This document shows positions 30,803 to 41,753 of a stretch of 64,000 nt of DNA, in pieces (positions within the stretch are counted from its first letter, which is position 1; each line of letters starts with the position of its first letter). Origin of the DNA: Fragilaria crotonensis (Eukaryota; Bacillariophyta; Fragilariophyceae; Fragilariales; Fragilariaceae); assembly GCA_022925895.1 (NCBI GenBank), contig JAKSYS010000116.1, positions 1 through 64,000 of the forward strand, given 5' to 3'. The notes under the pieces were generated by a model. That model did not search any database and had not been told where the DNA came from. It worked only from the letters and a program-made list of their open reading frames with translations. Both the position numbers and the translations under genes were made by a program.

Positions 30803-33800
30803 ATGGCAGCAACGCATCGCCGTGGCCTTCAAGGTCGCAATAACAATCCATTTACAAAAGACGAAGGCCGCAGACTTCATTACAAGGGAGATTCCCGCCA
30901 TGGACCACAAACGACCAAGTTCCCAACCAATCATCGCCCAATGCATATGGCAGCGTTGGCTTGCTGCGGACTTTTCCTGTTGATCATCTTCGTCCCGTGG
31001 AGTACCACTCCATCGTCTGACAATAGCATATCTCCTCGACTACAAGATTTCATGTCAAAGCAATCTAGTATTCTTCCAACGTCGCAACCGACACCTGACC
31101 CTGGTTACAAACCTAAATTGAAAGACGACGAACCCAAACGAAACCCCTACGATCGACCAGCAGAGCATACGGAGGAGGTTGAGGAGGTGCGCGAAGGACA
31201 AGAAAGATGACTCCGAGGACAATGCTCATGCCAACTACGACCAACCCGATCCCGTCGACGCAGGAGTGCGCGTCCAGGACGTAGGAGAAGGTAAGGCCGA
31301 AGATGAGGCTCACGAGGATACAGGCGATGAGGCTGACAAGGAGACAGGAGATGAGGCTGACAAGGAGACAGGAGATGAGGCTGACAAGGAGACAGGAGAA
31401 GAGACTGACAAGGAGACAGGAGATGAGACTGACGAGGAGACAGGAGATAATATTGGAGATGAGGAAGGAGATAAGGCAGGAGATGAGGCAGTTGTGAAGA
31501 CAGGAGATAAGGTAGGAGATGAGGCAGCAGAGGAGGCAGGAGCTGATGCAGAAGAAGAGGCAGAAGATAAGGAAGAAGCCGAGACAGGAGGAGAGACAGG
31601 AGATAAGGAAGGAGAAAACGCAGGAGATAAAATGGGAGATGAGGCAGAAGGGGAGACAGGTGATAAGGTAGAAGATGCAGAAGAAGAGACCGGAGAGAAG
31701 GTAGGAGGTGCGACAGACGAGGAGACAGGAGAAAAGGTGGGAGATGAGGCCGAAGAGGAGACTGGTGACAAGGTAGGAGATGAGGCCGACGAGGAGACTG
31801 GTGACAAGGTAGGAGATGAGGCCGACGAGGAGACTGGTGACAAGGTAGGAGATGAGGCCGACGAGGAGACTGGTGACAAGGTAGGAGATGAGGCCGACGA
31901 AGAGACTGGTGACAAGGTAGGAGATGAGGCCGACGAAGAGACTGGTGACAAGGTAGGAGATGAGGCCGACGAGGAGACTGGTGACAAGGTAGGAGATGAG
32001 GCCGACGAGGAGACTGGTGACAAGGTAGGAGATGAGGCCGACGAGGAGACAGGTGACAAGGTAGGAGATGAGGCCGACGAGGCGACTGGTGACACGCTAG
32101 GAGATGAGGCCGACGAGGAGACTGGTGACAAGGTAGGAGATGAGGCCGACGAAGAGACTGGTGACAAGGTAGGAGATGAGGCCGACGAGGAGACTGGTGA
32201 CAAGGTAGGAGATGAGGCCGAAGAGGAGACTGGTGACAAGGTAGGTGATGAGGCAGCTTCAGTAGATGAGGCTGGAGGTGAGATTGAAGAAGGGGGAGAA
32301 GGCACAAGCGCGGAAAGGAATTACGCATTGACCGTAGCTGCAGAAGAGGATGCCGACGAAGGAGACGAATCGGCCATGTCGACGGACGGTGGGAATGGCG
32401 TTCTTAAAAACTCAACAAATTCGACCTGGGTCGATTCCAATAGCACCATGGGTGGTGATTCGGAGGATGAACGAGTAGACGAAGTTAACTATCTCGGTTC
32501 TTCCGCCGATGACGCTGATGCTGGCGAAGTTGAAGATGAGGACGCCAGCGCAACTGGCAAGAAGCCAGACAAGGTTGGTATCGCCCCTGCGAAGAAGCCA
32601 TCTACAAGGTCCTTCGCCAATGAGACGCAGCATGCTGACGAGGAAGGGCCAGACGTGTCAGATGGTGAGAATACGGCTGAACCAGACGTTGAGGAAACAA
32701 GCGGCAACGAGATTGCCGATGAGGGAGAGACTGGTGGCGAAGTTGGCGGTATCCCCGGTAGTGACTCAGATCCAGTCACATTCGAGTCAGGAGCTATTGA
32801 GAATCAAAATGCAAGTGTGTCATGGTCTTATGTTACGACAAAGATGGCTGATGAGAGGGATGAAAACTCCCCTGACCGTGACGAAAGTGTTATATCCCTG
32901 CACGAGCGGAATTACATCGAATCCGAACTTCCAGAAGCGGACTCAGAATTCTCAGGAAACGTATCGGAAGCGCTAGCTTCGAGTGGAAATAGGACAGGGA
33001 TTGTCGACGCAGCGGATGTGCAATCCGGCGAGGTTGGTAGCCTCATGGAAGACGATAATATAACCCGATCGTCTAGTATCGATTTTGAGACAATGATAAG
33101 CGGGCAAGCCAGCGAAACGACCCCAACAGATGGTGATATCGATGACGTGTCTGATGTTGATGCGGAGCCAATCCTCGATCGCCTCGCCAACAACACTGTC
33201 GATGAGGACTGAACACGACGAAAACTGGATTGAAGGGGACGAAGACTGGTGGCGGAGAGATAAAGAGTATGGACACAGCACCATCAACAAGAAGGGGTTC
33301 GCAGAGCCGTCCAGGTCCCCCGACCAAGACTGGTATTCATTAAACGTGACGTCAGGCGAAAATGAGCTGGGAAACAGTAGCTCTTTTGATGGTAGCTTGG
33401 TGGAGGCGAAGATGGTGCCGAAATCGCCAGATGATGAGTCTGGCGTACTTGAGGAGGATTCAGCGCCGGGAGATGCAACAGTCAATAAAACCTTCAAAGT
33501 TAGTGGATCAGAGATGAACGAAGATGAAGCAGGGGTACTAAGCAATAATTTAATGCTTTCGGACGCAACAGGCCTGACTGTGGACTCCATCGAGCACACA
33601 CCTCCAGGGAATGAAGACGTCGACACCACCAATTCTACGATGCACACTCCTGGTTTATTAACCATGGATTCGAAAGGGGTCTACGAGGTGGATGCCAATG
33701 TGGCTGTGCCCGATGACGTTGATAGTGACAAGTCAATGGTAGGGGTTGAAGGAACTGCGGAGGAATCTCAGCGAGAAGAATTGTCGGAGGACAAGGAACC

Positions 33801-33885
33801 AAAAGGGAACACAGTCGCCGCGAGAGTCGCCCGCCCAAATTTGCGTGGTGCGTCTAAGGACGACGTCGATGCAAGGGCGAACTGA
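30803..33885 (+). CDS. Single-pass membrane protein with a long acidic, repeat-rich tail (about 1,030 aa, two frameshifts)
   Basis: From ATG 30803 the first 47 residues or so are basic, then one membrane segment follows (MAALACCGLFLLIIFVPW). This suggests a type II membrane protein with the rest in the lumen or outside the cell. At about 31190 one base change joins this to a 677-codon frame that is mostly Asp/Glu/Gly/Ala/Thr. Its centre is about 14 copies of a 12-residue unit (GDKVGDEADEET). At about 33205 a second one-base change joins a last frame ending at 33885, so the chain reads through in protein-like sequence. The C-terminal third has several N-x-S/T sites (NVTS, NKTF, NSTM). No enzyme motif is visible. 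A cell-wall or silica-associated role would fit an acidic glycoprotein but is only a guess. Confidence 0.65.
31737..32260 (+). repeat. 36-bp coding minisatellite, about 14 units
   Basis: Near-identical units of 36 bp, each containing GATGAGGCCGACGAGGAGAC. A few units vary (GCGACT and ACGCTA near 32077-32100; GAAGAG variants). A less regular 24-bp version (GATGAGGCTGACAAGGAGACAG) lies upstream at about 31325-31440. The opposite strand is also open throughout because of the repeat; I treat those frames as shadows. Confidence 0.9.
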
Positions 33886-33965
33886 GGTATCCGAGATTTT
33901 CAAACACCCTGGTGGCGAGTCGCTTTGCTGTTGCAAGCATGGCCTCTCATTATACTTACATAACT

Positions 33966-35552
33966 TCACAATGGTTGCCTATAGTCTACTTGTTCAGCTG
34001 CCTTCCCTCGACGTTGCATCGCGTCAAAGCAAAAGCCAATCTCCACAAGTTGCAGCGCCCTCTCTGCGGTAAGGACGGACTTCTTGCCCTTCTGCATCAA
34101 TTTGTATTCCACTCTTTGCGTGTGTACCCACTCTCCTAACCCAGGCGTCGCCTGAGGAACAACGCTGTGCCCGTGCTGTCGAATGAAATCCTTCAAATCT
34201 TCGAACCTCTCGTTCCAAGTCTTCCTCGGGGCTTGTGTTGTACCAGAAGCGAAGCCTGTCACCCAAACCATACCCAATTCGTTGAGCTGGTCAATCTTTT
34301 CCTGTGTCAGTAGGGACTGTTGACCTTCCTGATATGCTTGGTACTCTTTCCGGATGCGTATAATCCAAGATCGCATGGCTTGTTCAGATTTCGGATAGCG
34401 TAGGTGTCCATCTAGATCAAACTTTTCCCTGAGCATGGCTAGTCGTTCTTCCCACGATGGGCACTTCCCCTTGGGACAAAAGACAAAGCCAATTTCGGTC
34501 AAGCGAGCCATACGCTGGGCCGTCAATTGTGACGACTTTCCGTCTTTCAGTTTTCTATACTGTACACGCTGCTTGTTGACCCAGCTGGCCAAGCGGGCGT
34601 TGGCTTTGTCTAGAGTTGATACATTGCAGTGGCCGTGCGCTTTCTTGTGAAGAATGAGTTCTTGAAACATTTCTTCGAATTCGTCATCCATCTTTGGAGT
34701 AATTTCCGAAAATCCCAATCGTTGGAGTTGGTGAACCTGCGATGATGTGAGCTTTGAGGGTCTGCCCGAACAGTGAGTTTTATAATGACTCTGTTGCTGT
34801 TTCCACCAACGGTGCAGGTCTCGATCGAATTCCAATAAAAGCTCCTCAACATTTGACGATCTAACGTCAGGCGCTGATTGAAAGGCCTCTAGCTGCCGGA
34901 AACGACATTCCCAGGAGACGTACATAAAATCGAATCCGAGATCCAAGAGTCGTCTGATTTTCTCATCAGCAAAATCATCGACACTTGTGCCACAGGACTT
35001 GAGTGCCCGGTAGGCCTTACGCTGATTTGCAATCCATCGATGAAGATCCTTAAAACGATCATCGTCCGCCGGAACATTCAAGTCACCATGTTGATCATTG
35101 TACGTTTTCAAGCGAGCAAACATTGTCTCCCAAGTTTTGGACGGTTTCTTGTCAGATCCGCCGATCGAATCTTTGATAGACCGTTTCCGTTTTTTGGCTG
35201 GAGACTTTTCCATCTGGTTGACAGAAGAAGGAGCCGACGAATGACTCGCGGAAGCAGTGGCTGTCAATGGAACTCCTGCAACTGATTCCCTCGTCGAATT
35301 CTCACCGTCAAGATCATTGGTTGCGGGAGGAGTCCCAACATAAGGGTGATCATGCACGTTTGCAGTCGACGATGTAATATAGGCGATAGCATCTTCAATG
35401 TTTTCGAAGACAGAGAACTCGACTTCACCTGGAAGGTCGCTCGAAAGAAAGGAAGAGCAATCAGCCCAGTTCAGGAAGATGCAGTTCCTGACGAAGCCTG
35501 TTCCACGTCGGATTGCCACAAAGCGAAGAGCTTGGTTGGCTGGATCTAACAT
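33966..35552 (-). CDS. Helicase-associated (HA) repeat protein with an RNase H1-like N-terminal domain
   Basis: A clean 528-codon frame. Residues about 9-60 (FVAIRRGTGFVRN..., NWADCSSFL, a VF...AIAYI end) resemble the small nucleic-acid-binding domain found at the start of RNase H1 and in viroplasmin-like proteins. A low-complexity linker with KKRKRS (a likely nuclear signal) follows at about 115-125. From about residue 135 to 515 there are about five HA-type modules of 65-75 residues, each with a W near the start (W..MF.RL, WEERLAML, WNERFEDL), a HG....P step, and a W...QR..Y....G..S.LT..R...L...GF pattern. Such HA-repeat proteins are numerous in diatoms; most have no known function and may bind nucleic acid. 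Confidence 0.85.
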   Translation of the reverse strand: MLDPANQALRFVAIRRGTGFVRNCIFLNWADCSSFLSSDLPGEVEFSVFENIEDAIAYITSSTANVHDHPYVGTPPATNDLDGENSTRESVAGVPLTATASASHSSAPSSVNQMEKSPAKKRKRSIKDSIGGSDKKPSKTWETMFARLKTYNDQHGDLNVPADDDRFKDLHRWIANQRKAYRALKSCGTSVDDFADEKIRRLLDLGFDFMYVSWECRFRQLEAFQSAPDVRSSNVEELLLEFDRDLHRWWKQQQSHYKTHCSGRPSKLTSSQVHQLQRLGFSEITPKMDDEFEEMFQELILHKKAHGHCNVSTLDKANARLASWVNKQRVQYRKLKDGKSSQLTAQRMARLTEIGFVFCPKGKCPSWEERLAMLREKFDLDGHLRYPKSEQAMRSWIIRIRKEYQAYQEGQQSLLTQEKIDQLNELGMVWVTGFASGTTQAPRKTWNERFEDLKDFIRQHGHSVVPQATPGLGEWVHTQRVEYKLMQKGKKSVLTAERALQLVEIGFCFDAMQRRGKAAEQVDYRQPL

Positions 35553-37413
35553 TCAAAAATGGAGAACTCTTCCTCGAGAAGAAGAGACAGGGAACAAGTG
35601 ATTGAACAATAAACTGGACGATGGTTGTCAACAACTGTCGTCTGGGAATCGGGGTTGATCGATCATCTATCAATGTAACGGCGAATTGTGAGAAGGGGAA
35701 ATTGTTTCGTTCTCCAGTATGAGAACCGTACACTAGCTAGCGACAGTACTGGTATTCACAGTGCAACTACTGTGCACTGGGGTACTGTAGTCGTTTGTAC
35801 AACCTGAATTTTTCGAATCAGAACTTTTTCAAACGACGATGAGTAAGAATGCTGGTATGATACCACTATTCCGCAATACATACGTACAATACGTGGACGT
35901 GCCAAAGAGAGCGTGATGGTACAGTGCGACTCAACCCTTGAGGAACTCAGAACAGACGACGATTATAGCTTCGAAACGCAATGAATACTCTGTTTGCTGC
36001 AGTGTTTGAAGACATCATGCCTCCATCTTCACCACCAAATTGGGAGGAACCTGCCGAGGTTGGCTCCGTACCATCATGCTGTAGAGATCAGTAGTGCTCA
36101 ACTAGACATAAAGGGAGCCATCTTGACCCAATCTTAGTGAGGTTGTCCATACTGGTAATTCTAGTGACGCTATGTTGGCAACTTTCAACGTCAACAAAAC
36201 AAGCGTTTGGCCAAAACTGGCGTAGAGGTTGCTTTCTTGATCAACCACAATAGGTCCAGGAACAGTTGCTCATGCATCCTCAGTGTGCCATTCGAACACA
36301 ACTTCGTACCGACTGTCCCACAGAAGTTCGTCGCCATCATCGTGAAGAAGCCCTTGAATTGGCCTACAAACATTTACCAAAGGATTGAGACCTTTCCAGT
36401 TGAAATCCAACTGAAGCCACAGTCGCCGTCAACCCTGGCGAGCTGTAAAGAATGGAATGTCATGATACTGTTTGGTATTTCATTCGCGAGCTCTCCAGGA
36501 TTCCCACGTGGATTCCGGTGGCGGGATCGCCGTGGCATTGTCCAAGTAGTACAAAGTACAAAGGCCTCTGGCTGACAATCGACGAATTTGATTTGATAAA
36601 TTCGACGATGCAACGTCTGAGTTTCATCTTTGGGGCATGAGCGGCGTCCGACCACCGGATTCCTCTGTACGAACAATACGTTCTTCTCCCCATTCCGCCA
36701 GAACGTGTCTGCCCTCCGCAATCGTTTGTTTGGATCCCATGGCCACTCCTCCGAATCCTAAATGGAGTTCGGTGGAGCAGTTGCGATATGGATGATGCTT
36801 CGATCGACATCCTCTATGGGATGCTTGGAGAGACTCATTCTCATGGTGCAAGTGATACACCCATGTCCTCTCCACACACTATCATGGGCGCTGAGAGGAC
36901 AGTAGACTGTTGACACGAAATCAGAGACTTGCTGTTGTGTTAAAAAAAAATGGAAGTTGAATAATCAAGAACAGTAAACAGTACAGTAGAACATACCAGA
37001 TGCTTCGTACAAGTACCATCACTGGTACAACGTACTCAATACCAGGTACTATGACACACGCATATCAAGCACAAACCTGGAGTACTACCGTAGTGCAAGT
37101 ATGCACTACCGTTCCTACGGAAATCAGATACCTGAAGTAAACGTAGGCATAAATCTGTACGCAGTCCATGTGGGCTTTTCGAATTTTTGACGGACGATGC
37201 AGGTTGCAGGTTGCTGGTGCTTGCGAGTTGCGATTTTGCGACTCGGACTTGGTCCGAGCTCCAAGGGGGTAGGGTTCTTGTTTGCGTACTCTTGCTTCTC
37301 GACTGCCAGAAGGTCACAGCCACAGCGTCAGAAACCTGCAGTCCTACATCCCCCAATGGATTAGGACCCCCATCCCAGCAATAACTTAAGCGTTCCTCAA
37401 CACTCTCGATTTC
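35553..37413. other. Intergenic stretch with a decayed coding remnant at about 36190-36900
   Basis: Protein-like stretches occur in changing plus-strand frames (for example PSSTKYKGLWLTIDEFDLINSTMQ at about 36550-36615, and ILYGMLGETHSHGASDTP near 36810-36860). No continuous gene can be drawn and I recognise no family, so I treat this as an old pseudogene or transposon remnant. Positions 36965-37090 are again GTAC-rich. A T-run and A-run near 36940-36950 are unremarkable. Confidence 0.4.
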
Positions 37414-38387
37414 ATGCTTCGCAGCTCTCTGGCTGCCTCTACCATAATGTCCAGCACTACCGCACAAGCACGCACTGGAAATGGCATTGGTAACGCAAAT
37501 GTTTCGACCACTAAAGTCCGACTTGCAGTTCCAACCGGGGCTGATTTCTCAACTCCCCGTCGATCTCCTCAATACCTCTCGCGTCTGACGGACGTCTCTC
37601 AAATGGACATACAATCTGCCCTAGATCAAATGCGATCCCTCCTCAGTGGCAGACCTCAAGTCGTTTACAAGACTGCCTACTATCGAAAACAAACCAAGAA
37701 TCATTGGGCTCGCGATGATCCCGCCTTTGGTGCGCTGCAGGCAGCTTTCTTGACAATTTCAAGCGTCGCCTATTCGATTGCGTTTCGAACAACACTCATG
37801 AGTGGTCTAGCATTCCTCCTGTATTCTCTGTTGTGGAATTGGTTGGTCCCTGGTGTCATTTTGGCAACACTAGGCCGAGAGTTGGCGAATCGACATATGG
37901 TCACCACGCAGTCGTCGAGTCATGTCAAACAATCGGTGGAATGGTTGTATGCATTCGATATTCATTGCAATGCGTTCTTTCCACTCTTCTGTTTATTGTG
38001 TAAGTTTTTGTTGTTGTTTATTTCAATTGAGGGTTTTCCTCGTTTCAGTCGCGCGTATGTGCTTCTCGTTGCGTCTATGCTCAACTCACACTATGGCGTG
38101 CTATCCTAATACAACAAGACGTTGCTCAATTCTTCCTACTACCCCTAGTCCTCGGTCAAACTCTCTTTGCCTTATTGCTCAGCAACACCTTGTACGCTGC
38201 GGCGTTCAGTTGGTACTGGTACATTACACATTTGGGATATCGAAGTTTGCCATTCTTGTCCAATACGGAGATCTTTTTATTTCCCATTGCGGCCATTGTC
38301 ATGGTATATGTCCTCAATATTATTGGATATCCCTTCTCCATGGGATGGAATGCTTCTCGACTTTTGGCTCAAGTTTACTTTTATTGA
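37414..38387 (+). CDS. UNC50: UNC-50 family Golgi membrane protein
   Basis: A Golgi/endomembrane protein of the UNC-50/Gmh1 family, linked in other eukaryotes to Arf-GEF binding and to receptor and vesicle traffic. Exon 1 (37414-37999) holds the family signature YYRKQTKNHWARDDPAF, two membrane segments and VEWLYAFDIHCNAFFPL. An intron (38000-38118, GTAAGT...CTAATACAACAAG) splits a Tyr codon. Exon 2 (38119-38387) gives YVAQFFLLPLVLG, then ITHLGYRSLPFLSNTEIFLFP and the end LNIIGYPFSMGWNASR...VYFY. The protein is about 284 residues, near the usual family length. The start could be 37414 or the ATG at 37447; a serine/threonine-rich N-terminus precedes the conserved part. Confidence 0.93.
38000..38118 (+). 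other. Intron in UNC50
   Basis: A GTAAGT donor at 38000, CTAATAC as a branch-like word, and AG at 38117-38118. Splicing restores a Tyr codon (T + AC) and the conserved continuation. Confidence 0.8.
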
Positions 38388-38922
38388 AACACAAATCGGA
38401 GGAGGAACTGGTAACCCAATTGCGGTATCGTAGTAGGCACGGCGAGAATGAACGCGATGCGCTTTGGAACACTCGAATAATTTGCGAAACTAAATAGGAT
38501 GGATGCACACCAATAACATTGGCAATAACTCTAAAGTAGGTTCAAAAATAAAGCGAATGATGCACACTGAGAAATTATTTCAGGTGCGTTCAAGAAAAGA
38601 AATGTTCGGCAAAGGTCCACCAGTTTTCCATACTACTAGTAGTATAACACTTTAACTATCAAGTCACGACAACGGGGAACCGGCAATCCAGTCTGCCACA
38701 TCTGGTCGATGGTCTGTTACAGTGACTAGAGTCTTCGTCCACTGGAATGGTCGTGGCCGACTTCATGGAACAAAATCACAACGAAAAAAAGGCGATGGAC
38801 ATTAATGTTTGTCGTTCGTGCACATTGGAGTTGTAGGACATCAATTGACAGTTTTGAACACACGCAAACAAACACATGTGCGGGAGCGAGGCTCCATGGC
38901 ATGAATGCGGCTGCACGAATTT
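38388..38922. other. Intergenic stretch between UNC50 and the FN3-like gene
   Basis: The 3' regions of two convergent genes. No supported frame, repeat or RNA gene. Confidence 0.4.
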
Positions 38923-39834
38923 CTACAACATTACACAACATGACTTCTTATCCGTCGGCGTGCATCCAACTTGTTCCGTGTCGCAAATCAACTCCTTGCT
39001 CGGTTCACCCACGGCTACACCATCTTTTTGACACAAAAGTCGTACACAATACGTACTTCCTGGCTCCAACGGAGTTGCGACGGCTTGTGTCGTAGCCGTT
39101 GTCGAGACGGAGACCTGGGATGATTTCGAATAGCTGTTCTCGTGAACATGTTTCCATTCCAATACATACGTCACAGAAGTGTCACTGAGGGGTTTGAATT
39201 GGACTGTTATGTCCACCTAGCAGTATCGAGAGTCGAGAGAGAAGAGGTTGGTAATTAGAGCAATCAAATAGCAGAAAAAAAGTCCCGAGACCGAAACAAT
39301 GAAAACTCTCCGCCGTACACACACAAGTACTCCGCAAGAGAATGGGCGTTTCTGTTCCTCAGATACTATCTAGCAAAAACGAATTGTCGTCCTGTGGAAC
39401 CTATCCGGTCCCAATACGTCCAAGGAGTCTAATCCAGTTGGTTTGTGTCTAATCATTGGAATGGTACGCCGCGTCCTTGTTCTCCCACTTGCAGTGTTGA
39501 TACGGTTGTGTGTTTGTGTGTGTACGGCAAATGTGCTCGCTCGAATGTCATACAAAACAATCCTCTGCAGTAAATATATAATATCTTCAAACAAATGTTC
39601 TCAGAACACTGTCGGCAATCTCATGTAGAAAATGGTCCCATCACCGAATTGTTGTGTGTCTTTGTCTACTGTCGTATCCCACCATACGTATACTACAAGA
39701 ACTCTCACCATTGCAGACTATAAATGCTGTGCCCTCGTTTCCAATTCCGTACATTGATCGCAAAATATAAACGACGGAAACTATCTTACCTCTGTAGTTT
39801 CAAGGAGTTCAAGACTGGGAGTCTGGATAGACAT
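38923..39834 (-). CDS. Small fibronectin type III-like protein with a CaaX-type C-terminus (112 aa, two exons)
   Basis: Exon 1 (39834-39790) codes MSIQTPSLELLETTE and ends at a GTAAGA donor. Exon 2 (39216-38923) starts after a CTAG acceptor and codes VDITVQFKPL..., giving one FN3-like beta-sandwich: YVLEWKH, then LEPGSTYCVRLLCQKDG and the end strand KELICDTE. The splice joins strands A and B of the fold, which supports the model. The last residues are KKSCCVML. A Cys four from the end with aliphatic neighbours and a final Leu is a prenylation motif, so the protein may be geranylgeranylated and held on a membrane. The intron is about 573 bp, long for this window, so a missed internal exon is possible. 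Confidence 0.6.
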
Positions 39835-40372
39835 GGTTATGTGGCAATGATGTTACTCAAATGACAATTCAACTGCGAAGCCAAGAAGAGGAGTGAGACG
39901 GAAGGATTTGCTGCCGCGCTCCCCACTCCCCACTCCCCACCGATCGAAAAAATCCAATTGATCCCCAATGCGTTTTATTGGTTGGTTGGGCACAGGCGGC
40001 AGTTGCCGATCCGTTATTTCATAAGGAATACGGAATCTGATAAATGTTGCAGAAATTAAGATTGTGGCGAACAAGTGGCAAGTGTCAAGGTTGGACACCT
40101 CACATCTATCACAAATGTGCGAGACGTGAGACCGTGACGATTTTGCAAATTTCTACTCACACACTTTGCAGTTGCATCAACCGTGTCAGAGTCGTGTGTC
40201 TGGACGTCTCAACTGCCTTCCAACGTTTCTAACCACTGTGAACGGGACGCATAGAGTTACAATTGCATTCTCATTCACCCTCTTGCTCCGTACTGCACAC
40301 TCCTTACTGATTTATCTCAACAAAAGCAATTCGATAGGGACTCCGAGTACCGAGTACTACCCTACTCAAACA
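39835..40372. other. Divergent promoter region
   Basis: Lies between the minus-strand FN3-like gene and the plus-strand DUF1990 gene. The plus-strand frame is open from about 40166 but uses non-ATG codons, so I treat this as 5' leader. No clear motif. Confidence 0.4.
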
Positions 40373-41497
40373 ATGATGATGCCGATACGGATAGTTTTGC
40401 TGCTAATACTTTTGGTCTCGCCTTTGGCTACCGCATTGCCATCGCGTCGAGTAGCGACTCGACGGACCCTCTTTCGGTCGAAACAAAGAAACAAATGCCA
40501 TGGAACGCACCTTTCATTTCGCAAACCCGCGAGAGATGCTTGTTCCCAATGGTTTAACGATGATTCGTCACTTCAAACGTGCTTCAACCACGCGACCGCC
40601 GGTATGACAAATCCATCCTTGCACATTGCAGTTGACAACACTGTCGTCCTGCAAATTTCGGCGACTAGCAAGACAGCTGCCAATCCCAAACGTCAAGGTA
40701 ATGGTGGTGGTTGGTGGTGGCCAGAATCGTCTCCTCTCCGAGGAGCACCGGAGCGTCAGGGTTGGCGAATCTGTAACTACGAACGCCATGTAGGGCAGGG
40801 TCGAGCTTGTTATGAGGCTGTCCGTGATCAAGTATTGTCGTGGGAGTTTCAGACTCCCCTCGTGGGTATTGTGGCCGTAGAACATCGACCGCGACACCGT
40901 CGTCCAGCTTGGACTCTGCGACAAGAAACCAATCCCAGAGGCGGATTCGATATTGTTCACACCGGAAGTTCGAATGGCGATGATGATACCGATCCACATG
41001 CATGGCGATCGACGGCATCTGCAATACGGATGGGAGGAGATCCACAACGATTGGCCACATACAGTCGATGTCTCCCGTTGTGGTGGGGTGGTAGGGCTGC
41101 ACTTTGGTGCACCAATCCAGTTCAAGTCGTTTACGACATTGTTGATCAACGAGGACCGTCCACCACATACACCTCCAGTGCATACGCAACGACAACGGGT
41201 CACTGGTTGGCGGGAGAAGAGCGACTCACGGTTGCCCTTCGGGATGAAGACGGTCAAGTCCAAGTGCAACTTGTATCGTATTCGAAACCTAAATCGATTC
41301 TGACGGCACTGACGTGGCCTCTCGTGCAAAGGATGCAAGAGCGATTCTTCGAATCTCAACTACAATGGCTTCAAAATGTCGCGAAATCTGCGGCGAGTGT
41401 TGCGTCACCTCATGACAATCACTTGACCCAACCGCTGACATACAATCCCATGCCGCAAGCTATGCCACTCCCGAAGGTGTCCTCGGAGTCAATATGA
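40373..41497 (+). CDS. DUF1990 (UPF0548) family protein with signal peptide
   Basis: A 374-codon frame from the first of three tandem ATGs (40373, 40376, 40379). Residues about 1-22 form a signal peptide (PIRIVLLLILLVSPLATA). The DUF1990 domain follows with its usual marks: the VGQGRACYEAVRDQVLSWEF block (about residues 142-165), then CTNPVQVVYDIVDQ, YATTTGHWLAGEERLTVALRDEDGQV and SYSKP...LVQRMQERF near the end. The family occurs in plants and bacteria and has no established reaction. The domain is interrupted in its middle by an insert of about 80 residues rich in Arg, Asp and Gly. The signal peptide suggests the secretory path or an organelle. Confidence 0.82.
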   Translation: MMMPIRIVLLLILLVSPLATALPSRRVATRRTLFRSKQRNKCHGTHLSFRKPARDACSQWFNDDSSLQTCFNHATAGMTNPSLHIAVDNTVVLQISATSKTAANPKRQGNGGGWWWPESSPLRGAPERQGWRICNYERHVGQGRACYEAVRDQVLSWEFQTPLVGIVAVEHRPRHRRPAWTLRQETNPRGGFDIVHTGSSNGDDDTDPHAWRSTASAIRMGGDPQRLATYSRCLPLWWGGRAALWCTNPVQVVYDIVDQRGPSTTYTSSAYATTTGHWLAGEERLTVALRDEDGQVQVQLVSYSKPKSILTALTWPLVQRMQERFFESQLQWLQNVAKSAASVASPHDNHLTQPLTYNPMPQAMPLPKVSSESI

Positions 41498-41753
41498 TAT
41501 GCTAATACTAACACAAATCCAAGCTGTGTATGCTTTATGCAGAGCTATCAATACGTCAAGCACAGCACAAAAGTCTTTAAATCACATGCAATTCGCTTGG
41601 GTTTTCAATAATTTCGTACTGCGTTCTACATCACGGCACTGTTGCCTTTCACGCACGGTTCATATCAACTTGGCCACCATCCCAGAAGTAGCCAATAGAT
41701 CTAACAATTAGTCTCTCCGTCATTGCAGAACGCGGATGCATCTCATAAACTGC

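Noticed and set aside
31147-32328. Long minus-strand frames rich in His/Leu/Pro or Ser/Pro
   Set aside because: The 36-bp unit is a multiple of three and free of stops in several frames; the plus-strand frame fits the protein before and after the repeat.
40568-41359. 263-residue minus-strand frame opposite the DUF1990 gene
   Set aside because: It lacks any recognisable motif, while the plus-strand frame has a signal peptide and the DUF1990 blocks.
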